Of a stretch of DNA of 64,000 nucleotides, positions 56,819-64,000 are shown one piece after another. The stretch covers positions 510,001-574,000 of the forward strand of contig OZ025814.1 of assembly GCA_964019425.1 (NCBI GenBank), written 5' to 3'. The translations under genes were made by a program, and so were the position numbers. The stretch is from Flectonema sp. DT1601 (lineage: Eukaryota; Euglenozoa; Diplonemea; Diplonemida; Diplonemidae). The number at the start of each line of letters is the position of its first letter. Position 1 is the stretch's first letter. Below the pieces are notes generated by a model, which was not told the origin of the DNA, made no database searches, and saw nothing but the letters and a program-made list of their open reading frames with translations.

Positions 56819-59242
56819 ATGAGAATATCGATATTGGTTGTTGCATCACTCGCTAACAGCGCGGTGGGGGATCCGTGGCACACAGTCTCAAATGTAAACG
56901 ATGTGAAGGGATCAGTGGGTGCGGTGTCGGGATATCCGGGGGCTGTAAAATCCCCATCCCCAACACCCCCGTCACCAACGGGACCAACGTCTACCGAGTG
57001 CATTGTAAAACAGAATTCTTTGTTGTTTGCCAATAAACTTTCGGGTGGAAGAGCTACCGACCATGTATTTGCATCACTTGCTTTCCCCTCTGACTGCCCA
57101 CGTCCCGAAACTGAAGCCCAGAAGACAAAACGTTCAGATTACATCCTCAATTCGCACACTGAGTTTTTTGTATCAACTGTTGGTAGCGATACCAACTCTG
57201 GTTTAAGATCTGATGATGCCTTTAAAACTGTTTACGCTGCACAGGCAGCTGCTCGCGATAACACAAAGAATAATGGCAAATCGAGTGTTATTACTCTTTC
57301 ATCTGGAAAGCACTACCTTCCAAGAGCATTGCAGCTGTCCGCCAAAGACAGCGGCTTTCAGGGAAATCCGAATATTTGGAGAGGTGCGGCAGATGGAACT
57401 TCTGTATTAAGTGGAGGTGTAGAACTGAACTGCACCTGGAAAGTCACATCAGACCCGAATTTATTGCAATGTCAAGTTGATAACGCTATTACTAGCTTCG
57501 ATGAGTTATTTATAAGTGATGTTCGTCGTGTTCGCTCCAGATATCCAAATGGAGATCCACTCCTCCCTAAGAACGGCTACGTCTCTGGGTGCAGAGTTGT
57601 AGACCTTATTAGTAACCCTTCACAAGCACTACCATTAAACAGTACTGTCTATTCGGAGTCTGGCACCGTAATCGCCAATATTACATTTCCAGAGGAAAAG
57701 GTTGTCGTGTCGGATACGACAAAACCTCGCACCATCAAAAATTGCAAAACAGAACAGATTTTGTACACCAATACTCGATTTGATGAAACATACAACACCC
57801 CGTTTTGGAACACTACAAGTCTTGCAAAGATATCATTGACCAACCCAGGGATGGTAAACAGAATGGAAAAGTGGCAAAATCCTGGAAAGGTTGTCGTGAA
57901 AATGTTCCAACCGGGCGGATGGGGATCGTGGGCGTTCGAGGCCGCTTCAATAAACGGTGCGGAAATAACCTTCTCAAAAGGTGGTTTTCAAGAGGCACGC
58001 GGAGGAACTTCGTGTGGTAGCTACTATGTTGAAAATGTGAGGGAAGAATTAGATGCTGCTGATGAGTGGTTCTTTGACCCAGCTACGAATGTGTTGTCTT
58101 ACTACCCACATGATGATATAGAGCGCTCGGCTCTTCTTGCAGGCACTGCCACGGCTGAGGTATCTCAGAGAAAGAATATTTGGTCAGCTGTTGGTTCCTC
58201 CGCTGATCCAGTTCATGATTTGGTTCTGAGCAACCTTAACATTACTCAAACAGCTCCGACATTCTTCGACACGTATGAGATCCCTTCAGGTGGAGATTGG
58301 AGTATTTACAGAGGCGGTGCAGTTTTTATAGAAAACGCCGAACGTGTGGAAGTGTCTTCTGTCAAGTTCGATCAGATTGGAGGAAACGGGGTCTTCATGT
58401 CGAATCACGTTGTGGATTCTGTTGTCTCTCACAATGACTTTTGGCGCACCGGGGACACAGCTATTTTGAGTGCCGGCAGTGCAAAACTTGCGGACGCTCG
58501 AAAGCCAGCCTTCCCTCAAAACAACATTATTACCCGCAACTGGATTGATACTGTCGGCGTGTACATGAAACAAACAAGTTGCTACTTTAAGTCACTGTCA
58601 TACAACACTACTATTTCTAATAACGTGTGTTACAATGGTCCAAGAGCAGCTGTTAATTTTAATGATGCCTTTATGGGTGGAGATGTTCTTGAAGGTAATC
58701 TTTTGTTTAACATGGTTCGAGAGACCGATGATCATGGAACTTTTAACTCGTGGGATCGAAAGGACATGGTTTGGAACTGCCCTACGAAGACAAACGCGTT
58801 ATGTTTCACTCCTGAAATCACACAAATTAGAAACAACATGTTCCTTGGTCCTGTTATGTGGAATGTTGACCACGATGATGGAAGTAGTCAATATTGGGAC
58901 TTCCAAAACACTCTTTATTTGGCACCTTTCAAATATCGTGATGGTGATAACAGAAACATGACTGGCAACCTTTTGATTGGTGCCAGCCCGGCATTTCAGG
59001 TAACCGGTTTTTCCGAAGACTACTTTCTTTCGAACATGATGCTCGGAACTGGTGAGGTCTGCGGACCTTCTACTTTGGGTGGTCTCAGAGGAACTATCTA
59101 TCTGAAGGTCCCACAAAATGACTCCCTCAGCAAATCATTGCCTGAACCTTCACATAACATGTGCGATGCGGGCACCACACGTAACGTATCGTACGAGCGG
59201 GTTGGTAAAATCATTCAGTCACTTTGGCCACGAAACTTGTGA
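56819..59242 (+). CDS. secreted right-handed beta-helix protein, GH141-like candidate
   Basis: 807 residues in one exon. MRISILVVASLANSAVG is a signal peptide. A Pro/Ser/Thr linker follows (about residues 45-57). The main domain starts FFVSTVGSDTNSGL (116-129), then VITLSSGKHYLPRALQL, ...DSGFQGNPNIWRG and TSVLSGG. This is the entry signature of large bacterial-type beta-helix glycosidases such as GH141 (known members act on fucosyl or xylan linkages). The rest shows beta-helix rungs (NNIITRNWIDTVG, NTTISNNVCYNG) and DDHGTFNSWDRKD and DHDDGSSQYWDF, acidic clusters that could hold catalytic residues. Length suits the family. Being secreted, it probably degrades polysaccharide outside the cell or in a digestive vacuole. 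Substrate unknown. Intronless and bacterial-looking, so lateral acquisition is possible. Confidence 0.7.
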   Translation: MRISILVVASLANSAVGDPWHTVSNVNDVKGSVGAVSGYPGAVKSPSPTPPSPTGPTSTECIVKQNSLLFANKLSGGRATDHVFASLAFPSDCPRPETEAQKTKRSDYILNSHTEFFVSTVGSDTNSGLRSDDAFKTVYAAQAAARDNTKNNGKSSVITLSSGKHYLPRALQLSAKDSGFQGNPNIWRGAADGTSVLSGGVELNCTWKVTSDPNLLQCQVDNAITSFDELFISDVRRVRSRYPNGDPLLPKNGYVSGCRVVDLISNPSQALPLNSTVYSESGTVIANITFPEEKVVVSDTTKPRTIKNCKTEQILYTNTRFDETYNTPFWNTTSLAKISLTNPGMVNRMEKWQNPGKVVVKMFQPGGWGSWAFEAASINGAEITFSKGGFQEARGGTSCGSYYVENVREELDAADEWFFDPATNVLSYYPHDDIERSALLAGTATAEVSQRKNIWSAVGSSADPVHDLVLSNLNITQTAPTFFDTYEIPSGGDWSIYRGGAVFIENAERVEVSSVKFDQIGGNGVFMSNHVVDSVVSHNDFWRTGDTAILSAGSAKLADARKPAFPQNNIITRNWIDTVGVYMKQTSCYFKSLSYNTTISNNVCYNGPRAAVNFNDAFMGGDVLEGNLLFNMVRETDDHGTFNSWDRKDMVWNCPTKTNALCFTPEITQIRNNMFLGPVMWNVDHDDGSSQYWDFQNTLYLAPFKYRDGDNRNMTGNLLIGASPAFQVTGFSEDYFLSNMMLGTGEVCGPSTLGGLRGTIYLKVPQNDSLSKSLPEPSHNMCDAGTTRNVSYERVGKIIQSLWPRNL

Positions 59243-60446
59243 GATCTCATTTTTTAATAATCCCATTATTATCTGTGATTATCGAGGCTTTGATGTCTTC
59301 AAAACGTTTTCAATCAAAACCATAACACACAAACTGTTTGTGTTCGACCTGTCAAATCACACGCATTCCGCAATGGCGTGAGCCGCTGTGATGATTTGTT
59401 TCGGAGATTGACTTTTACATAATCAAGTGATTGCATGAACGAGGAAAAAAAAATAAAATATTGGAAGGCTATGAGAACCTATTCTTTGAATTTAATTACG
59501 TGCAAAAAAAAAAAAAAAAAAAAGAAGGGCTGTAATATCTAATTATCGATTGTCTCCCTTCTTTGCATCGGATCAAAAAATACGCCTCATGGTCATTCAT
59601 TCGTTAGTATTAGTGATATGCGTAAATTTTCTCTCTCTCCCTTTTTTTTTTTTAATTATTAAACATCGTAAACGAACCCTCATTCTTTAGATAATTCCAA
59701 CAGGGTCCTGTTAGATTCTTTAATCACATTCCGTGAGTGTCTGACGTTGTTGTGATGTTAAACAACTTCACTTTTTTAATTGAGTGGTGTTCTAATGTTC
59801 ATTGTTGGAATTATTCGAGAAAAAAAAAAAAAAAAAAAAAGAATATAAGTAAAATCTTGCTCCACGTTCGGGTATGAAGGAAATCGGTGAGTAAATGAAA
59901 TATCACTGAACAACTATTGCTTGGCTCGCTCTTGAGGGATGAATTCCTGATTTTCGTTTTTCGTCATTTCTTGTGTAGACTTCTTATTGCTGAGTTTAAT
60001 CAATTTCTCACCGTACCAATAAAATGGCACGCTGGTTGATATTTTTTCTAAGCTTTTTTTTTTTTCGTCCGCACTTTCTGCTGTTTTCCAGAATATAGTT
60101 TCCTCCCCAGCGCATACAACAGTGCCAATGAGTTTGGTGAGTTTTTGTGCTTAATAAATGCAATACTGTTTAACAATAAAAATAAGCAACAAAGTAACAA
60201 AATAACAAAATAACAAAGATTATTTATCTACTTTGATCAGCTGGTTTTGTAGTACTTTTGCAATTTATTATTTTTGTCTTTTTTCCACCGACGTAGCTCT
60301 TTTTTTTTTTTTTTTTTTTTTCTCCGTTTCGGTGCCGACGTTACTGTTGGCGCTCTTTGTCTTTCTGGCTCTCTCTCCGTATTTCTATTTTTTTTTTAAA
60401 AAGTTTTTTGTTATGTGTTTTTTTATTGTACTTCACGCTTACACAG
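59243..60446. other. intergenic region
   Basis: Non-coding A/T-rich sequence with poly(A) and poly(T) runs. CACAAAC-T-GTTTGTG at about 59329 is a short perfect hairpin in the 3' flank of the beta-helix gene. A small TA-flanked inverted-repeat segment is at 59693..59812. The long Phe-rich frame near 60,240-60,430 is poly(T). Confidence 0.5.
59695..59810. repeat. possible miniature inverted-repeat element
   Basis: ATTCCAACA at one end and TGTTGGAAT at the other, each bordered outside by TA, enclose about 116 bp. It has the geometry of a TA-inserting MITE, but only one copy is seen and the repeats are short. Confidence 0.25.
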
Positions 60447-60460
60447 ATAGAAGAATAACG

Positions 60461-60526
60461 ATGGATGGATCAAATCGACAGCGTTCAACTACAACACAAC
60501 AGAACTCGGGTATAAATGAACTTTAG
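60461..60526 (+). CDS. possible short leader ORF or first exon
   Basis: A good acceptor (CTTCACGCTTACACAG) lies 14 nt before an ATG that opens 21 codons (MDGSNRQRSTTTQQNSGINE...). A GTATAA inside could be a donor, but joining it to either acceptor ahead of the next gene gives stops. It may be a small exon of an unrecognised transcript, or chance. Confidence 0.2.
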   Translation: MDGSNRQRSTTTQQNSGINEL

Positions 60527-60743
60527 AATATCCTCGAAACGTTATACTTTTTGTTTTTATAACAAAATGGTTCGCCGAAGGTTACCACCCATCTAAACGA
60601 TAGTTTGAAGCAATGCAAACACTCATCCATTTCAATATTGCAAGGGAGATGATCTATCCCCTCCACAAGTTATACTTATTATTAATTTGTTCTTAGAATA
60701 CCAATAAAAGTCATTCATAAACAGAATCACTACATCACCGCAC

Positions 60744-61721
60744 ATGGAAGTCGTTTTTGCAATCACAGCAGTTCAGAATGCTGGAAAGGCCTTATCAGTG
60801 ATGAAATCTTTGCGTAATTTTAAAGAAGCGTTAGATGATCCAGAAGTCGATAAATTTTTAATTTTGTGGTATCAACTTCAGGGAGTCAACAAAACTTTAT
60901 CTGAATTATTAAATTTTCAAAAGAGGGAAGCGACCTTCGAGTATGTTGAATCAGCTGTGGCGATGGCTATTAAAACAATTGAGAAAATTGAACTCTTCTT
61001 ATCGATTGACTTGGATATCGAAGGCGATGATGGCAGGCCAGCAAATCGTAAATCATGGTCTCAATGGTTAAACAAGAAAAGAAATGGTATTCATAAGAAG
61101 GAAAAGCTACCTGAATTATCAGAAAGGATATCACATACAATTCAACTAATGACTATGGCAATGACGACCGTGTCTGCTGTTGTTCCTGTTGAGCAGCGAA
61201 TGGCAAAGAGTAATTATGTTTGGGAATCAACAGCTTTTGAAGCAGCTCATTCTATCTTTCTCGAATTCCAAACTGGTCGAATGTCAAATCGTCCACTTGG
61301 ATCTGGAGAATTCTATCAGTATGATGGCGGAGAACACAAATGTTTAGGTCGAGCCCAAATGATATTAAAACAAAACGATGATTCTAAATACCTTGAAGTC
61401 AGTAACGCACCTCAGGGTTCTTTAAAGTCTGAGGAAGACCTTGAAGCTGAAGACCAACAGTTCTCTTTCAACATACCACTCAACTCGACTTTTAATATCT
61501 CTCAAATGTGGGGATCCGATACGGAAGATAACTTTTGTTTCTCTCCGAACGATGTCGTTTTTAAAATTAAAGACTGCTTCGTATCGTTTGAATCCGTGTA
61601 TCGGATTGGAGAAGATCGATCTGAGAGAACGATAACCGCGGAATTGTTTGAAATAGTGACGACTATGCTCGCTACTGATGAGCAAGACGAGATGAAACTT
61701 CGAAAAATATTGAAATTGTAA
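60744..61721 (+). CDS. hypothetical protein, helical N-terminus
   Basis: 325 residues in one exon, ATG 19 nt after CATAAACAG. No signal peptide or membrane helix. Residues 1-90 look alpha-helical (AVQNAGKALSVMKSLRNFKE, then VNKTLSELLNFQKREATFEY), then a basic linker (SWSQWLNKKRNGIHKKEK), another helix, and a C-terminal half with alternating hydrophobic residues (VVFKIKDCFVSFESVYRIG). It ends on basic LRKILKL. The N-terminal helices resemble bundle domains of signalling or STAND-type proteins only in a general way. No family is recognised. It is co-directional with its neighbours, and the next ORF starts 333 bp downstream. Confidence 0.65.
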   Translation: MEVVFAITAVQNAGKALSVMKSLRNFKEALDDPEVDKFLILWYQLQGVNKTLSELLNFQKREATFEYVESAVAMAIKTIEKIELFLSIDLDIEGDDGRPANRKSWSQWLNKKRNGIHKKEKLPELSERISHTIQLMTMAMTTVSAVVPVEQRMAKSNYVWESTAFEAAHSIFLEFQTGRMSNRPLGSGEFYQYDGGEHKCLGRAQMILKQNDDSKYLEVSNAPQGSLKSEEDLEAEDQQFSFNIPLNSTFNISQMWGSDTEDNFCFSPNDVVFKIKDCFVSFESVYRIGEDRSERTITAELFEIVTTMLATDEQDEMKLRKILKL

Positions 61722-62054
61722 TCAGCAGCCTCTTTCAACGCAAGAACGTAATTTGACATTTGTTATATCCGTACGCACGCTTTAGACTATTCCAAGTTTT
61801 TTTTTTTTTTTTTTTTTACTTAACTTAACTTTATGCACAAACCTACCTACTTTCCTACTAATCGTTTTTGTGAGAGTGCTCGCGAATTGAGTTAGAGCAA
61901 TTTATTTTTGTTTCTTTCTTTTGTGTTTCTTCTTTCAGTGATTGCTTAGCACATTTTTTAGAGACCCGCTGCATAAATTCGATACTATTGTTTTTTGATT
62001 GTGGTTAATTCTTAAGTTACATTTCGTCCACACAGGGAGTCATACAGAGACGGG
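61722..62054. other. intergenic region
   Basis: A/T-rich with a poly(T) run. It ends with ACATTTCGTCCACACAG, a likely acceptor at 62035, 19 nt before the next ATG. Confidence 0.5.
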
Positions 62055-62543
62055 ATGCTGCAACACCCCAGCTTTCCACCAATTATAAGAAAAAGACGAT
62101 CGTACGAAACACCGATTGGTATCAGTGATGATCTTGTTTCTGATGTGAAGGGGCTTAAGGAACAAAGAGAATGCATTTCAGCTAGATTTTTACCCAATAT
62201 GAAAAAATTATCTCCATCGTTTCTGTTATCTACTATTGATAAGTTTACCTTCGGATCGAACGAATTATTATTTGGAGTTTTGCCAGCAGATGAATGCCGA
62301 GTTTTGTTCACAATAAATGCAATGTTTCTTTGGTGTCCCACTCCCGCACATGGTAAGTTGAAGAAGCCGTATATCGATGCTATGCCAATTTTGAATTCTG
62401 CTTTTCGCAGTAGCTATTGTAACATCGTTGAGGTTTCTGAAATTGATGAAATTAGGAATTATTTTTCTAAACTTGATAGTTTTTCTGGATCTCAGAGTCC
62501 ATTGCACTCGACGACACCTGTCTCATCCACTCATTCAAGTTAG
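62055..62543 (+). CDS. small hypothetical protein
   Basis: 162 residues. The ATG at 62055 lies 19 nt after a CACACAG. The frame is open a few codons further up to that AG, so an upstream coding exon cannot be excluded. Features: a basic start (SFPPIIRKRRSYETP), a middle with LLFGVLPADECRVLFTINAMFLW, and a Ser/Thr-rich tail (PLHSTTPVSSTHSS). No signal peptide, membrane helix or known motif. Codon composition resembles the flanking genes. Confidence 0.55.
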   Translation: MLQHPSFPPIIRKRRSYETPIGISDDLVSDVKGLKEQRECISARFLPNMKKLSPSFLLSTIDKFTFGSNELLFGVLPADECRVLFTINAMFLWCPTPAHGKLKKPYIDAMPILNSAFRSSYCNIVEVSEIDEIRNYFSKLDSFSGSQSPLHSTTPVSSTHSS

Positions 62544-63090
62544 AAATACCTACAAATTTATTATTGTTGATTTTGTGTATTTTTTTTATTTACTTACTCT
62601 CCTCGTCGATTATCTATACGACCTTAACTAGTCAAAGTTGATGTATCTCTTGTCTTGTGTTATAAAAAGAATAAAGGTTGATATTAGTTGAAGTTCTTAG
62701 TTATTATTATTAGCTAATTTATCTTTTTCACAGCCCATAAGCTACGTCAAAGGAAGAGATCAGTCCACTCCTCATCGCACCATGTGCGTGTAGAGGAAGT
62801 ACAGTGACTGTCACTACGATGTGAATCTAACTTGAAAAGTTAGATGAGCAAGAGATGCAAAAACGTTTCTGCTGGAGAAGGGATTGACTTAGAGGTTAAT
62901 TTCACTTCGTCCCTGGGATGGGATGAATTTAGAAAAAAAAAGTAATTTCCTGTGAAATTATTTTTGATGTTCCCGGCTTAAATCTAAGAGTTTTTAATTT
63001 TAACCCAAAACCCGACCATTATGTATTTGTGATAACCTCACCAAATTAACATCCTTTTACCCACCCTTCTAAAGTCATATATGGTGATGT
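62544..63090. other. intergenic region with two adjacent perfect hairpins
   Basis: 547 bp without an ORF. After a strong acceptor-like TTATCTTTTTCACAG come AGTGAC-T-GTCACT (about 62804-62816) and ATCTAACTT-GAA-AAGTTAGAT (about 62826-62846). Further on, CGTCCCTGGGATGGG can also fold, and a U-rich TTATTTTTGATG follows. This could be a small structured RNA or a 3' UTR element. No known RNA family was recognised. Confidence 0.35.
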
Positions 63091-64000
63091 ATGGAACACA
63101 AAGCACCTGCAGCTCTACTCGCGTTCACGGTAGCAATCAGCGCATTGGTGGGTGGAGTAGTACCGTACTTGTCATTCTCTTATGATGAAAATCCAATTAA
63201 AAAACACGGCACCACTCTTGGGATAAAAGTACGAGAGAATTGGTGGTATTGCGAAACACCAAATCAATGGATAGCTGTAATGCAGGAAACAGTTGGGGTG
63301 ACGGGAATATTACTAGCTGGCTGTACTGGAGTGATGGCATTAGGATTACTAACAAGCGGAGATAAACGAGAAGGCAACCCCGTAGTTCAACAACTATACA
63401 GAGTTCCAAGAAAATGTCTTCTTATAGCTTTGCTAATCAGAGTTCTTGCAAGGATAACTTTATTACTTAATTGGAATGCAGCATGCAGTCCTCAATACAG
63501 CGATTTCATTTCTTCTATGTTTGAAGTTTTGAGTGAAGTACTCTTAGTAGCAACCGTTTTCATTTTCACTAAACAAGTAAAGCCAGATGTTCTCCAAGAC
63601 AGCACTGCCATAATGTCAGCTGTTGTACTCGCGTCTTCTTTATTTGTTTCAACACTTGCGCTGATAATAAAAGTTCATCCTCTATCGCATGTTGCTGTAG
63701 TTATTGCTGGAATGTTACTGTTAGTTGTATTAAGTATAATATTGATTTCTTTATGTCTTCAGTGGCACCGAGACGAGTCTGTAGTCAGCTCACGTACCAA
63801 TACAATATTTGCTGCAGTTTTTGCTTGTTGTGCCGGGTTCAGGCTTCTCTCTGAAAATGCCTGTTCTGGTACACCACTAGTGTCGGAAGTGTCTGGGATA
63901 ATAAGTAGCGGATTGTTTATGTGGGGATTCCTTTCGTCGATGTTTGCGGATCGAAGAACAGAATCTGTTGATGTTGATGGCACACAATACAGCTTAGACT
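63091..64000 (+). CDS. multi-pass membrane protein, 3' end beyond window
   Basis: Open from ATG 63091 to the window end, 303 codons so far. An in-frame TGA two codons upstream fixes this as the earliest start in the exon; another ATG at 63081 opens a 34-codon frame that overlaps it. About eight hydrophobic segments are seen: ALLAFTVAISALVGGVVPYL, VTGILLAGCTGVMALGLLT, LLIALLIRVLARITLLL, FEVLSEVLLVATVFIF, SAVVLASSLFVSTLALII, VAVVIAGMLLLVVLSIILIS, TIFAAVFACCAGFRLL and VSGIISSGLFMWGFL. The first extracellular-type loop carries NWWYCETPNQW. The pattern is loosely like DRAM/Frag1-type or receptor-like proteins, but no signature is decisive. Confidence 0.7.
   Translation, partial: MEHKAPAALLAFTVAISALVGGVVPYLSFSYDENPIKKHGTTLGIKVRENWWYCETPNQWIAVMQETVGVTGILLAGCTGVMALGLLTSGDKREGNPVVQQLYRVPRKCLLIALLIRVLARITLLLNWNAACSPQYSDFISSMFEVLSEVLLVATVFIFTKQVKPDVLQDSTAIMSAVVLASSLFVSTLALIIKVHPLSHVAVVIAGMLLLVVLSIILISLCLQWHRDESVVSSRTNTIFAAVFACCAGFRLLSENACSGTPLVSEVSGIISSGLFMWGFLSSMFADRRTESVDVDGTQYSLD

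Noticed and set aside
60233-60460. Phe-rich membrane-like N-terminus before MDGSNRQ
   Set aside because: Encoded by poly(T) runs; a strong acceptor lies between it and the short downstream frame.

Overview
This is eukaryotic nuclear DNA from an AT-rich protist. Three GT..AG introns of 76, 138 and 135 bp can be placed exactly. Most convincing ORFs have an AG preceded by a pyrimidine-rich tract a few bases upstream of their ATG. All real genes left of about 22 kb lie on the minus strand and all real genes right of 56.8 kb lie on the plus strand. Unidirectional clusters, short intergenic gaps, AG just before the start codon, a huge Ser/Thr-repeat-bearing surface-type protein and a secreted beta-helix glycosidase-like protein would fit a euglenozoan such as a diplonemid. 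Cis-introns argue against a trypanosomatid. This assignment is inference; no rRNA, spliced-leader RNA or tRNA was found to anchor it.

Left gene cluster (164-22,000, minus strand). A three-exon gene for a 5,786-residue secreted protein holds laminin-G-like, WSC-like, PAN/apple-like, lectin-like and EGF-like modules. Upstream of it come a J-domain co-chaperone, a two-exon protein with a presequence-like start and a C-terminal membrane helix, a decayed Thr/Lys-rich gene, and a Lys-rich gene. A 200-bp segment is duplicated beside the last two.

Central repeat block (22,150-56,700). Almost everything here is repetitive: two minisatellite arrays (unit about 31 bp), five arrays of a hairpin-rich AT satellite (about 12 kb in all), a recurrent ~400-bp element (here E), a 1.3-kb composite module in direct and inverted tandem copies, and fragments of a LINE with a restriction-like endonuclease. 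One LINE fragment is interrupted by a clean TA-flanked MITE. The block is organised around a near-palindrome of roughly 14 kb centred near 31.3 kb. Its arms carry a long coiled-coil gene (24,712-26,073) and an inverted copy of that gene split into three pieces by insertions. The block sits exactly where transcription direction diverges, so it is a candidate strand-switch region or regional centromere (inference).

Right gene cluster (56,819-64,000, plus strand). It holds a secreted right-handed beta-helix protein resembling GH141-type enzymes, two unrecognised proteins, and the start of a multi-pass membrane protein that runs off the window. In the first three of these genes an AG lies exactly 19 nt before the ATG, which suggests trans-splicing or leader-exon acceptors at a fixed distance.
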